Shown: positions 30,470 to 40,840 of the stretch, piece after piece
Numbering within the stretch: the first letter of the stretch is position 1
Layout: each line of letters begins with the position of its first letter
DNA from: Spirochaetia bacterium
Lineage (GTDB): Bacteria > Spirochaetota > Spirochaetia > Treponematales > Rectinemataceae
Assembly (NCBI GenBank): GCA_029975555.1
Contig: JARKOY010000089.1
Coordinates: 1 to 40,840, forward strand
Reading direction: 5' to 3'
DNA length: 40,840 nt
The notes under the pieces: generated by a model
The model's input: only the letters and a program-made list of their open reading frames with translations
Database searches by the model: none
Told to the model about the DNA's origin: nothing
Program-made: the position numbers and the translations under genes

Positions 30470-33217
30470 ATGCAACAAAAAAATAACATATACCAATATT
30501 GGGGTAAAGCTGATACAAAAGACCAAAAATCCATACACTATCATCCTTTGCCCTATCATTGTCTTGATGTTGCGGCGGTTATATATTTATTGCTTTATCA
30601 GCAGCACAGATATTGTACAGAATGGGCAAGACGTACAGGCTTATGCGAAGAGCAGATTAGCTGTTTAGTCGTATTAGCTTTCATGCTTCATGATATTGGG
30701 AAATTCTCAGTTACATTTCAATCTCTCAATCCTAAGCTTTTTACTATCCTTTTCCCTAACAAAAAACAAAAGGAATATATTAAACGACATGACACATTGG
30801 GCTTTCTTATATGGCGAGAAAAGATAAAACAATATATTGCTAGTCAAAATAAAGAGCTTTCTGATTTTCTAGATATAATAATCAAGTCGTCTTTAGGACA
30901 CCATGGCGTTCCTCCGGAAGAAGACGATAAAGGTGGAGCCCTACCTTTGAAGGTGAGTAGATTCTTTGATAAGGAAGATTGTGATGCTGTTTTAGAATTT
31001 GTTCAGCAATGTATTGTGTTTTTACAACCTCCTGAGTTGCCTCTAAACCCAAAATCCTTTAAAGACAAGCTAAAGGAGATCTCCTGGGAAATTGCGGGAG
31101 TTGGATTTCTTGCAGATTGGATAGGTTCAGATATTTCTTTTTTCCCTTACATGGAAAAAGTAGTTCCGCTTGAGAAGTACTGGAAAGATTATGCAATACC
31201 ACGTGCCATAAAAGCACTAGATCATATTCGGTGGACATCAACAAAATGCCGTCAATTTATTGGGATCAATACATTATTCCCATTTATCTCGGATCCGACA
31301 CCTTTGCAGGCTTGTGTCACGAGTATGGCGATTTTTCAAGGTCCGAAACTTTTTATAATTGAAGATGTAACTGGCTCTGGAAAAACAGAAGCTGCTGTTG
31401 TGCTTGCAGCACGGATGCTGGCAGAAGACAAAGCCGATGGCATTTATATTGCCTTACCTACTATGGCAACAGCGAATGCAATGTATAGCCGTATGAGCTC
31501 AGCTTATAGAAATTTATTTGCTATTGGAGAGCGGCCATCTTTGGTTTTGTCTCACGGTGCAAGGCACCTTTCAACCGATTTTACAGAATCAATTGTGATT
31601 AATAATCAAGAAGAGATAAGTGCAGCTTATTCAGATCATGAGACCACTGCCTCAGCAAACTGTAACTCTTGGTATGCTGATAATCGGAAAAAATCTCTCC
31701 TTGCCGATGTAGGTGTAGGGACTATAGACCAAATCCTTATGGCAGTATTGCCAGTACGGCATCAAGCCTTGCGCCTTGTAGGATTGCATAGGAAAATCAT
31801 AATTGTCGATGAAATACATGCTTATGATCCCTATATGTTACAGCTTTTAGGTGTTTTGCTTGAAGCTCATGCGAGAGCAGGTGGGTCAGCAATATTGTTA
31901 TCCGCAACGCTTCCTATAGATAAACGGGTTAGTTTAATCAAGCATTTCTATGCTGGGCTGTCTGAAAGTGATATAGATGTTACTACGTTACAGAAAACAG
32001 AATTCCCTCTTATTACCATGGTCAATAAGGCAGGGATAGAGTCATATCCTATAGCGACAAAGGATGAAGCAAAGCATAAGATTAATATTGCATTCTTCCA
32101 TTACTATGATAATGTTTTGCAATATATTAAAGCAAAATCTGATAGTGGATCATGTGTCTGTTGGATAAGAAATACCGTTGATGATACCCGTAAAGCATTT
32201 TTCGATTTAATAAAAATTGGGATCCCCTTGGATAAAATTGATCTTTTCCATAGTCGTTTTGCTATGGTGGACCGAGTGCAAATTGAAAATAGGACAATAG
32301 CCTATTTTGGAAAAAGATCAAGCTCAAAGGAACGGAATGGACGTGTTTTAGTCGCTAGTCAAGTAGTTGAGCAGTCTTTGGATCTTGATTTTGATGAATT
32401 AATCTCTGACCTTGCTCCTATTGATTTAATCATACAACGAGCTGGTCGATTACATCGCCATATTCGTTCAAAAAATGGAGATATTTTAGCTGATTCCTGT
32501 AACAGAGATGAACGACCAGATCCTATTCTTTATGTTTACGCACCTGAATTCGTTGAATCGGCAGATAAAACGTGGCTAAGCGGTGATTTTTCTGGTACTG
32601 CGGCCATATATACTGATAGAGGTAAACTGTGGAGGACGCAAAAAGTACTTATTGAAAAAAAGCATTGGATAATGCCTGATGATGCTAGATATCTGATTGA
32701 GTTTGTATATGGCGAGGAGAATAGTTACAACGTTCCCGAAGGACTAACTAAGTTTGTAGATGAAGCGGAAGGAATGAATCGTTCAAAGCAGGCTATGGGA
32801 GATTTGAATGCTTTAATATTGCGGAATGGTTACTGTCGCAATGCCGTTACTTTTGACCAATGGAATGAAGATGACCACATACCTACAAGGCTTACAGAAG
32901 AGAACACTGAAATAGTACTCGCAGTATATTTAAACAATGAACTACTTCCATATGCCCAAGTAGAAGATTACCCATGGGATTGGAGTAGTTTGTCAATATC
33001 AAAAAAACAATGGGACAAATGTAAATACCATTTACCGCCTGATTTAACAAATTTGATTGATGAGCTTAAGAAAAAAAATCATCGACTGTCTTATTCTAAT
33101 TTTGTCATTGTAGATGAACGTTCCGATTCTGCACATGCTTGTGGAAGACGAATATCAAAACTATATGATCCCCGACTTGGATGGGGAGATGATTTTCAGA
33201 AGGAGGAAACGCATTGA
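30470..33217 (+). CDS. cas3: CRISPR-associated helicase/nuclease Cas3 (type I-E)
   Basis: A 915-residue protein; ATG 30470 is preferred, though TTG 30455 is in frame and neither has a strong ribosome binding site. The N-terminal HD nuclease domain has HCLDVAAV, LHDIGKF (H74/D75) and LGHHGVPP. The SF2 helicase part has Walker A GSGKTEAA (from 302), DEIHAYD (from 447), LSATLP, the segment VVEQSLDLDFDELISDLAPID and QRAGRLHRH (from 656). A C-terminal domain completes the type I-E layout. Cas3 is recruited by Cascade to unwind and degrade target DNA. All catalytic motifs look intact. Its stop overlaps the casA start. Confidence 0.96.
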   Translation: MQQKNNIYQYWGKADTKDQKSIHYHPLPYHCLDVAAVIYLLLYQQHRYCTEWARRTGLCEEQISCLVVLAFMLHDIGKFSVTFQSLNPKLFTILFPNKKQKEYIKRHDTLGFLIWREKIKQYIASQNKELSDFLDIIIKSSLGHHGVPPEEDDKGGALPLKVSRFFDKEDCDAVLEFVQQCIVFLQPPELPLNPKSFKDKLKEISWEIAGVGFLADWIGSDISFFPYMEKVVPLEKYWKDYAIPRAIKALDHIRWTSTKCRQFIGINTLFPFISDPTPLQACVTSMAIFQGPKLFIIEDVTGSGKTEAAVVLAARMLAEDKADGIYIALPTMATANAMYSRMSSAYRNLFAIGERPSLVLSHGARHLSTDFTESIVINNQEEISAAYSDHETTASANCNSWYADNRKKSLLADVGVGTIDQILMAVLPVRHQALRLVGLHRKIIIVDEIHAYDPYMLQLLGVLLEAHARAGGSAILLSATLPIDKRVSLIKHFYAGLSESDIDVTTLQKTEFPLITMVNKAGIESYPIATKDEAKHKINIAFFHYYDNVLQYIKAKSDSGSCVCWIRNTVDDTRKAFFDLIKIGIPLDKIDLFHSRFAMVDRVQIENRTIAYFGKRSSSKERNGRVLVASQVVEQSLDLDFDELISDLAPIDLIIQRAGRLHRHIRSKNGDILADSCNRDERPDPILYVYAPEFVESADKTWLSGDFSGTAAIYTDRGKLWRTQKVLIEKKHWIMPDDARYLIEFVYGEENSYNVPEGLTKFVDEAEGMNRSKQAMGDLNALILRNGYCRNAVTFDQWNEDDHIPTRLTEENTEIVLAVYLNNELLPYAQVEDYPWDWSSLSISKKQWDKCKYHLPPDLTNLIDELKKKNHRLSYSNFVIVDERSDSAHACGRRISKLYDPRLGWGDDFQKEETH

Positions 33218-34782
33218 ATCTTATTAAGGATAAATGGATCCCAGCGAAACGGAAAGATCATACTATATCTAAAATTGCTCCTTGGGAAATTGGCGCTGAC
33301 AACAATCCAGTTGTGGAAATAAGTGCTCCTCGTCCAGATTTTCGTGGGGCACTTTACCAGTTTTTGATCGGTCTTCTACAGACAGCCTATGCTCCTCAAG
33401 ACGATGATGAATGGTTAGAGCACTGGGAAACTATTCCGTCTTGCAGTGAGCTTAAAAAAGCTTTCGAGAAGTATTCGGTTGCTTTTGAGCTGTATAATGA
33501 AAATGGACCTGCCTTTATGCAAGATTACGATATGCAAAAGGATTTTACAAAAAATAATAATGAAATTAAGTCTCTGCTAATTGATTCTCCTGGTGAGAAT
33601 ACTATTAAGCAGAATAAAGATCATTTCGTTAAAAGAAGTGTAATTACAAATCTTTGTGAATCTTGTACAGCGTCCGCTTTATTTACATTGCAGATAAATG
33701 CTCCATCAGGGGGACAAGGGCATAGAACTGGATTACGTGGCGGTGGGCCTATTACGACCCTAGTCATATCTAATACGGCTGATTCATTGTGGAAATTAAT
33801 CTGGCTCAATATTCTCTCCCTTGAATATAAGTTTGGTAAATGTCCCGATAAGGCAGATGATAAAGTATTCCCTTGGATGGGGCCTACACGTGATAGTAGA
33901 GCTGATAAAAAAGTCTACCCAATGGACGTAAATGAATTACAGCAATACTGGGGGATGCCTAGACGCATTCGACTTAATAAGCCATCTAAAAGTGGGATAT
34001 GTGATATTTGTGGCTCTTATGCTACCCAATTATATTCAAGTTATGTCGCACAAAATTATGGAGTCAGCTATAGCTCGACATGGACTCACTCGCTTAGTCC
34101 ATATCGATGGCAAATTGAAAAAGATAAAAGCACAAGCCTTATAGCAATCAAAGGCAAACAAGGAGGGATTAGTTATCATGATTGGCTTTCATTAACACTC
34201 ATTACCAATCCAAAGCAACAAGAGATTGCTGCAGTAGTTCGATCATTCAACTCGAGTAAACTATGGAAACTCAATGAATTTGATTTTTCAGTTTGGTGCT
34301 TTGGATATGATATGGACAATATGAAAGCCCGTTGTTGGTATGAGCAAAAGTTGCCACTGCTGGTAATTCCTGAAGAGAAAAAAGGTGAATATATAGAAAA
34401 AATACAACTTCTTACAGAAGCAACACAGGAATGTATAAAAGTATTACAAGAGGCTATTAAAGAGGCTTGGTCAAGCAATCCTTCACAGGGGGATTATTCG
34501 TTCATTGATAGAATATTTTATCAAGAGACAGAAACAGAATTTTTTGAAGTTGCCAACTCTATTCAAAAATGTCTTCTTAGTGGCAAAAGCCTTTGTAGGC
34601 ATTTATTGCATTGGCATTCCACACTGATTTCATTTTCTGAAAAAATATTTGATCAATTCGCATTGCAAGATACTGATGAAATACGGAACATGAAACGTAT
34701 CGCCCTTGCAGAAAAATCACTTATGAGTAAATTGCGAAGCAAAAATATGAAATCGATGCAGGCACTTAAGGAGTGTATATGA
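33214..34782 (+). CDS. casA: Cascade large subunit Cse1/CasA (Cas8e)
   Basis: A 522-residue protein starting at TTG 33214, overlapping the cas3 stop, with AAGGAGGAAA just before. The N-terminus MNLIKDKWIPAKRKDH is the family opening (usually NLLxxxWIPV). GALYQFLIGLLQTAY and the segment SGGQGHRTGLRGGGPITTLV, in the region of the L1 loop, also match. ICDICGSY near 265 may be a zinc-binding pair. The subunit recognises the PAM and recruits Cas3. Length agrees with E. coli CasA (502). Confidence 0.95.
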   Translation: MNLIKDKWIPAKRKDHTISKIAPWEIGADNNPVVEISAPRPDFRGALYQFLIGLLQTAYAPQDDDEWLEHWETIPSCSELKKAFEKYSVAFELYNENGPAFMQDYDMQKDFTKNNNEIKSLLIDSPGENTIKQNKDHFVKRSVITNLCESCTASALFTLQINAPSGGQGHRTGLRGGGPITTLVISNTADSLWKLIWLNILSLEYKFGKCPDKADDKVFPWMGPTRDSRADKKVYPMDVNELQQYWGMPRRIRLNKPSKSGICDICGSYATQLYSSYVAQNYGVSYSSTWTHSLSPYRWQIEKDKSTSLIAIKGKQGGISYHDWLSLTLITNPKQQEIAAVVRSFNSSKLWKLNEFDFSVWCFGYDMDNMKARCWYEQKLPLLVIPEEKKGEYIEKIQLLTEATQECIKVLQEAIKEAWSSNPSQGDYSFIDRIFYQETETEFFEVANSIQKCLLSGKSLCRHLLHWHSTLISFSEKIFDQFALQDTDEIRNMKRIALAEKSLMSKLRSKNMKSMQALKECI

Positions 34783-35306
34783 ATAATATCGTAGTTCTAT
34801 GTAATCCAGACGATCAAAAGCATCTCATGGAGTGGTGGAACACAATGCATAGCAACCGAGCTGTCAGAGCAGAGTTGCGTCGTGCCGAAAAGCCTGAAGC
34901 AGTTTTTTTAACTGAAGGTTTCCATATGCTTTGGCGAGAGTTTGTTGGCTCATATTGGGCTAAAGAAAAAAATTTGCTTGGTCTTGCTGCTGTTGCAGGC
35001 ATTTTGGCATATATAGATACAGATGGTAACCTTTCTTTTGCTTCTGCCTGTGCAACAGGAGCAGATGGTCCCCCTGTCAGTGAATTGCGATTTTCTCAAT
35101 TACAGAAAAGTCATTCGCTTGATGAATTCTACACTAGGATGAGGCGTATTCTGCATATACTGAAGAATAAGGCCAATATCATATCTGTTGCTGATGATGT
35201 TTTACATTGGTATGTAGAGACTTTACAAGGAGAAAAGGATAACAATCCTCGTAAGCATATTTTGGTGCGCTGGGGGATGGAATATTTCCAATCCCTTAAA
35301 ATATAG
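34779..35306 (+). CDS. casB: Cascade small subunit Cse2/CasB (Cas11)
   Basis: A 175-residue helical protein. ATG 34779 is chosen, five bases after AAGGAG and overlapping the casA stop; GTG 34773 is the alternative. The pattern LMEWWNTMHSNRAVRAELRRAEKPEAV near the start, then FSQLQKSHSLDEFYTRMRRILHIL, is typical of Cse2. Two copies line the belly of Cascade and stabilise the crRNA-target duplex. Position between casA and cas7 is canonical. Confidence 0.93.
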   Translation: MNNIVVLCNPDDQKHLMEWWNTMHSNRAVRAELRRAEKPEAVFLTEGFHMLWREFVGSYWAKEKNLLGLAAVAGILAYIDTDGNLSFASACATGADGPPVSELRFSQLQKSHSLDEFYTRMRRILHILKNKANIISVADDVLHWYVETLQGEKDNNPRKHILVRWGMEYFQSLKI

Positions 35307-35346
35307 GCAAAAAGCAGAGCAAAAATTAAAAGACAAGGAGAAGAAA

Positions 35347-36432
35347 ATGGATAAGTTTATTCAGCTTCACATCTTAACGTCATTTCCACCAGCTAATTTA
35401 AACCGCGATGATTTGGGAAGGCCCAAGACAGCAAAAATGGGTGGTGTAGATCGACTTAGGATATCGTCGCAAAGTCTGAAAAGAGCCTGGCGAACCTCCA
35501 CGGTTTTTCAAACAGCTTTAAGCGGACATATCGGTGATCGGACGAAAAATCTTGGGCATAGAGTATATAATAAATTTGTTGAAAAAGGCATAGAGGAACA
35601 AAAGGCAAAAGAATGGGCTCAAAAAATAGCAGGCTGTTTTGGAAAACTGAAATCTGCAGATCCCAAGAATGCCAGCGCACATAAAGAGCTCGAAATTGAA
35701 CAACTAGCTCATATCTCACCAGAAGAATGGGATGCTGTATATAAGCTTTGTGATACTCTTATATCGCAAAAGAGGCCTCCTAAAGATGATGAACTCAATC
35801 TTTTACGTATCCCGGAAAGTGCAGCAGACATAGCACTTTTTGGTCGTATGCTTACAAAAGATACATTGAATAGAAATATAACAAAGTATGGACAAGAAGC
35901 TTCTTGCCAAGTTGCCCATGCTATTAGTGTTCATCCAGTCGTTATTGAAGATGATTATTTTACTGCAGTGGACGATTTGAATACTGGGGAAGAAGATGTT
36001 GGTGCTGGCCATATTGACGAAGCCGGTTTTGCATCTGCACTTTTTTATATTTATGTATGCATTGATCGAGAACAGCTGGTCGAAAATCTTGGTGGCAATA
36101 CTGAGCTTGCAAATAAGACCCTGGGTGCTTTACTGGAGGCAGCTCTTACAGTGAGCCCTACAGGCAAACAGAATAGTTTTGCCAGTCGAGCGTATGCATC
36201 GTATGTCCTTGTTGAAAAAGGTTCCATTCAGCCTCGTTCCCTTTCTGTAGCATTTCTGAAACCTATTCGTGGAGAGAACTACGGCGAAGACGCCTATAAA
36301 GCTCTTGAGAATACCTATAAACGAATAGATGAAGCATATGAAATAGATGCGAAAACCATAAAAAGGCGAATCCTTAATGCATTCACAGGGGAAGGCAAAT
36401 TATCAGAGTTGGTCAAGTTTATACAGGAGTAA
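35347..36432 (+). CDS. cas7: Cascade backbone subunit Cas7e (CasC/Cse4)
   Basis: A 361-residue protein starting at ATG 35347 behind ACAAGGAG. The first 50 residues (FIQLHILTSFPPANLNRDDLGRPKTAKMGG, then RLRISSQSLKRAWRTS) are the family signature. SPTGKQNSFASRAYASYVLVEKG near 275 is also conserved. Six copies form the crRNA-binding backbone. Length agrees with E. coli CasC (363). Confidence 0.96.
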   Translation: MDKFIQLHILTSFPPANLNRDDLGRPKTAKMGGVDRLRISSQSLKRAWRTSTVFQTALSGHIGDRTKNLGHRVYNKFVEKGIEEQKAKEWAQKIAGCFGKLKSADPKNASAHKELEIEQLAHISPEEWDAVYKLCDTLISQKRPPKDDELNLLRIPESAADIALFGRMLTKDTLNRNITKYGQEASCQVAHAISVHPVVIEDDYFTAVDDLNTGEEDVGAGHIDEAGFASALFYIYVCIDREQLVENLGGNTELANKTLGALLEAALTVSPTGKQNSFASRAYASYVLVEKGSIQPRSLSVAFLKPIRGENYGEDAYKALENTYKRIDEAYEIDAKTIKRRILNAFTGEGKLSELVKFIQE

Positions 36433-36435
36433 TCA

Positions 36436-37179
36436 ATGGCTCAATATCTTGTCTTCCGTCTCTATGGACCTATGGCTTCATGGGGGGAGATCGCAGTTGG
36501 AGAAGTTCGTCATAGTTCTTCGTATCCAGGACGATCATCAATACTAGGTATTATTTCGGCTGCTCTTGGGATCAGGCGTACAGAGAAAGAAAAGCTAACA
36601 GCGTTGTTTGACGGTTATGATATCTGCATTAAAAACGTTTATCCAGGATATCTTCTTAGAGACTATCATACTATCCAAGTACCTGATTCTCTATGCAAAA
36701 TGATATTTGCAACCCGTAGGGATGAGTTGTTATGCGAGAAAGATCGTCTAGGGACAATTCTTTCTACAAGAGAATACCGCTGCGATTCCCTCAATATTGT
36801 ATCGATAAGAGAACGGGTTCAATCGCCGTATTCTCTAGAGGAAATTCAAGAGAAGCTCATTTATCCTACATTTGTATTGTATTTAGGGAGGAAAAGTTGT
36901 CCTCTTTCTATTCCATTAAATCCACAACTCATTTCTGCTAAAGGTTTTAAAGACTCTTTCGATAGAGCCATTTTCCCTCCTATTATCACCACACAAGATG
37001 GGAAAGACGAAACAGAGTGGTTCTTTCAAAAAATCAGAGCCAGATACTATTGGGATGGTGATGCCTTTGATATGCAGGCTCAGCAGGTCCATGAGCGCTA
37101 TGATCAACCTGTTGATCGAGAGAGATGGCAATTCGCTCCCCGACAGGAAAATTACTTTTCAGACAAGGAGTCAGGATAA
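36436..37179 (+). CDS. cas5: Cascade subunit Cas5e (CasD)
   Basis: A 247-residue RAMP protein starting at ATG 36436, four bases after cas7, with CAGGAG upstream. The N-terminus YLVFRLYGPMASWGEIAVGEVRHSSSYPGRSSILGIISAALGIRR matches the family (L..PLASWG.......R....PSKSALLGLLAAALGI). FVLYLGRKSCPLSIPLNPQL is the second conserved block. Cas5e caps the 5' handle of the crRNA. Its stop overlaps the cas6e start by one base. Confidence 0.95.
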   Translation: MAQYLVFRLYGPMASWGEIAVGEVRHSSSYPGRSSILGIISAALGIRRTEKEKLTALFDGYDICIKNVYPGYLLRDYHTIQVPDSLCKMIFATRRDELLCEKDRLGTILSTREYRCDSLNIVSIRERVQSPYSLEEIQEKLIYPTFVLYLGRKSCPLSIPLNPQLISAKGFKDSFDRAIFPPIITTQDGKDETEWFFQKIRARYYWDGDAFDMQAQQVHERYDQPVDRERWQFAPRQENYFSDKESG

Positions 37180-37880
37180 TGTATTTTTCTCGTATCCGAA
37201 TTAACCCAGAAACTTGTATGAATTACAAGATACTGAGACTTTTTCAAGGGAATATGTATTCTGTTCATCAATTAATTTGGCAACTATTCTCTAATCAACC
37301 AGCTACAAAGAGGGATTTTTTATTTCGACAAGAATACGAATATAAGCAGCTAGAAACTCCAAGAGGTCCCAAAGGAATTCCTATCTTTTATGTTGTATCT
37401 GAGAGGCAACCACTGTCTTTCACAGATGAACTCATTGTCGATGTAAAAGACTATAATCCCAAAATAACATGTGGAATGGAGTTTGATTTTAAAGTTCGGG
37501 TTAATCCTGTCATTGCCCGCTTGATTTCTGGGAAAAATCATTCATCAAAGCATGATGTATTGATGGAGACAAAACGATTGGCAAAACAACAAGGCATTAC
37601 TGATAAGTCTATAATACGGACGATGATGAATAATGCTGTAATCAAGTGGTTCATAGAAAAAGGGGATCGGTTTGGTTATACTATAAAAAGCCCCATTGAG
37701 GTGTCCTCTTATCTCCAGCACAGAATTAGTAAAAAGAACGCCCAAATTCAATTTAGCTCTGTAGATTTGTCCGGGGTACTTGAAGTAATAGAACCGACCT
37801 CGTTTCTTGAACTTTTATCCAAAGGTATTGGACATTCGCGTTCCTTTGGCTGTGGCATGATGATGATAAAAAGGCGTTAA
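37179..37880 (+). CDS. cas6e: crRNA-processing endoribonuclease Cas6e (CasE)
   Basis: A 233-residue protein starting at ATG 37179 (TAATG overlap with cas5), AAGGAG at 37165-37170. MYFSRIRINPET, then YSVHQLIWQLFSNQPATKRDFLFRQE is typical of Cas6e, including the histidine of VHQLIW that sits at the catalytic position in characterised members. The glycine-rich end GIGHSRSFGCGMMMIKRR is the RNA-binding loop. It cuts the repeat hairpin of the precursor RNA; the repeats here have the expected stable stem. Confidence 0.94.
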   Translation: MYFSRIRINPETCMNYKILRLFQGNMYSVHQLIWQLFSNQPATKRDFLFRQEYEYKQLETPRGPKGIPIFYVVSERQPLSFTDELIVDVKDYNPKITCGMEFDFKVRVNPVIARLISGKNHSSKHDVLMETKRLAKQQGITDKSIIRTMMNNAVIKWFIEKGDRFGYTIKSPIEVSSYLQHRISKKNAQIQFSSVDLSGVLEVIEPTSFLELLSKGIGHSRSFGCGMMMIKRR

Positions 37881-37884
37881 AACC

Positions 37885-39190
<1,306 letters not shown>

Positions 39191-40840
39191 ATGTTCCCCG
39201 CGCATGCGGGGATAAACCGACAAGATAAGGAAAGACTATGGATGCGAAGCAATGTTCCCCGCGCATGCGGGGATAAACCTTCAACTATTCGCTTGGTTAC
39301 AACGAGGCAAACATGTTCCCCGCGCATGCGGGGATAAACCGTCATCATAGAGGACGGTATTCTGTCCGCCAGAATGTTCCCCGCGCATGCGGGGATAAAC
39401 CGCCAATATCGGAGCTTTTTCAGGCTGTGCATGAATGTTCCCCGCGCATGCGGGGATAAACCGAATTCTTTTGCGCGCTCCGGCGTGATGCCTAACATGT
39501 TCCCCGCGCATGCGGGGATAAACCGTATTGCGGTTGTTACCAGCGCAATGGCAGTGCATGTTCCCCGCGCATGCGGGGATAAACCGTGTGCCGATATAGG
39601 CCATATCGGCAGATCGACATGTTCCCCGCGCATGCGGGGATAAACCGGATAGACAGCAGTGGGCTTTCCGTCGGCAGATATGTTCCCCGCGCATGCGGGG
39701 ATAAACCGATAACCCGCGCGGCAGTCAATCTGTCCAACGTATGTTCCCCGCGCATGCGGGGATAAACCGTCATGCGGCAACCTACGAGACAGGTGCACGT
39801 GATGTTCCCCGCGCATGCGGGGATAAACCGCTGGCCGAGCAGGACTGCCAGCGCCATGACGGATGTTCCCCGCGCATGCGGGGATAAACCGCATCGCTTT
39901 TACATCCCGGCAGCCGCGGTCGAATGTTCCCCGCGCATGCGGGGATAAACCGATTGAGTCTGAAAATGCGCCCAAAGAGGCGGAGATGTTCCCCGCGCAT
40001 GCGGGGATAAACCGATGTGGTGTGAAAAACACAAAATTGAGTACGAATGTTCCCCGCGCATGCGGGGATAAACCGTATGACCATGAGCCTGGTAACGCTG
40101 GCTATAAATGTTCCCCGCGCATGCGGGGATAAACCGCTTGCCATGCACAATGGTGCGGGAGACGAAAAATGTTCCCCGCGCATGCGGGGATAAACCGTTT
40201 CCCTGCCGTGCCGGAGTAGGTCCCATTGAATGTTCCCCGCGCATGCGGGGATAAACCGGTTCTTGTTAGCGAAATACAAACATTTGATAAATGTTCCCCG
40301 CGCATGCGGGGATAAACCTATTCCGCGCCGCTGCGTCCGAGGGTATAGCGCATGTTCCCCGCGCATGCGGGGATAAACCGTATGAGAATGGCAAGGAGTA
40401 TGATGTTGACGAATGTTCCCCGCGCATGCGGGGATAAACCGCTCAAGCTCATCAGCGAGTGTCATCTGCAACGATGTTCCCCGCGCATGCGGGGATAAAC
40501 CGCTCGTCGAATTGTACCCAGTTCGACGCTGCGTATGTTCCCCGCGCATGCGGGGATAAACCGACTCCTGTAGATGTTACAACATATTTGACGCTATGTT
40601 CCCCGCGCATGCGGGGATAAACCGTCCTCGTTATACCTGCCGGCAAAGACCTCCTCATGGTCCCCGCGCATGCGGGGATAAACCGTATGACCATGAGCCG
40701 GGTAACGCTGGCTATAAATGTTCCCCGCGCATGCGGGGATAAACCGTAACGAACGTTGTCGGGTCTTGACCGGGGAGCATGTTCCCCGCGCATGCGGGGA
40801 TAAACCGTTTTGGCGCACCAGCAGCCGCACAGGCAACGTA
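39191..40840 (+). CRISPR. Type I-E CRISPR array, 27 repeats in view, continues beyond the window
   Basis: Repeats are 29 bases. Each begins ATGTT and ends GATAAACCG, and has the stem CCCCGC-GCAT-GCGGGG, close to the E. coli type I-E repeat. Starts fall every 61 bases from 39191 to 40779, except two steps of 62 where spacers 5 (39464-39496) and 13 (39953-39985) are 33 bases; the other spacers are 32. Three repeats vary: numbers 2 (39252) and 19 (40291) end in T, and number 25 (40657) has G for T at position 4. The last complete spacer ends at 40839. Spacers 15 (40076-40107) and 25 (40686-40717) are identical except for one base. Both strands of the array stay open for long stretches, but no protein is encoded. 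Confidence 0.99.

Overview
The window looks like a chromosomal segment of a diderm, probably anaerobic bacterium. A spirochaete is my best guess. The exported proteins have short Sec signals ending in forms such as VFGQA, VSAQ or AHAQ. There is a lipoprotein and a predicted outer-membrane beta-barrel, sigma-54 regulation is prominent, and TRAP and sugar ABC importers dominate. Positions 1 to about 30030 are GC-rich. From about 30030 the sequence becomes visibly AT-rich and holds a complete type I-E CRISPR-Cas locus, which suggests that the defence module was acquired horizontally.

Layout. 1-230: 5' part of a zinc-ribbon transposase-like gene (minus strand, runs off the edge). 575-10901: one long plus-strand unit with a sugar-binding protein, two RbsC-type permeases, an RbsA/FrcA-type ATPase, a sensor kinase, an NtrC-type sigma-54 activator, a PfkB-type kinase and a mannitol-1-phosphate-dehydrogenase-like enzyme. 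A near-consensus -24/-12 promoter stands before the first gene, so the unit appears to encode the regulator of its own promoter. 10976-19074: MATE exporter, GntR/FadR-type regulator, SDR dehydrogenase, TRAP transporter (dctM, dctQ, dctP), and divergently an aldose-epimerase-like protein and a malate/lactate-dehydrogenase-family reductase. The two divergent promoters share one palindromic operator-like site. 19240-22209: a peroxiredoxin behind a second near-consensus sigma-54 promoter, a divergent GAF-AAA+ activator with repeated operator-like half-sites between them, and a type II dehydroquinase.

22356-25354: beta-barrel-like protein, PDZ lipoprotein, and an exported protein that joins a domain resembling the C-terminal domain of SAM hydroxide adenosyltransferases to a tyrosine-phosphatase domain. 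25446-29941: YkvA-like protein and MFS transporter, divergent from a ChrB-N-like protein that may be translated from a leaderless mRNA. Next come a WYL-domain regulator and a TagO/VasI-like exported protein, whose upstream regions share the site GGGACA-N5-TGTCYC.

30470-39172: cas3, casA, casB, cas7e, cas5e, cas6e, cas1 and cas2 in canonical order, tightly coupled and apparently intact. 39191-40840: a CRISPR array with 27 repeats and 27 complete spacers in view, continuing past the right edge. Two non-adjacent spacers differ at one base, and the cas2 reading frame runs through what should be the leader.

All family assignments come from reading motifs by eye. Substrates of the transporters and the regulatory links are inference.
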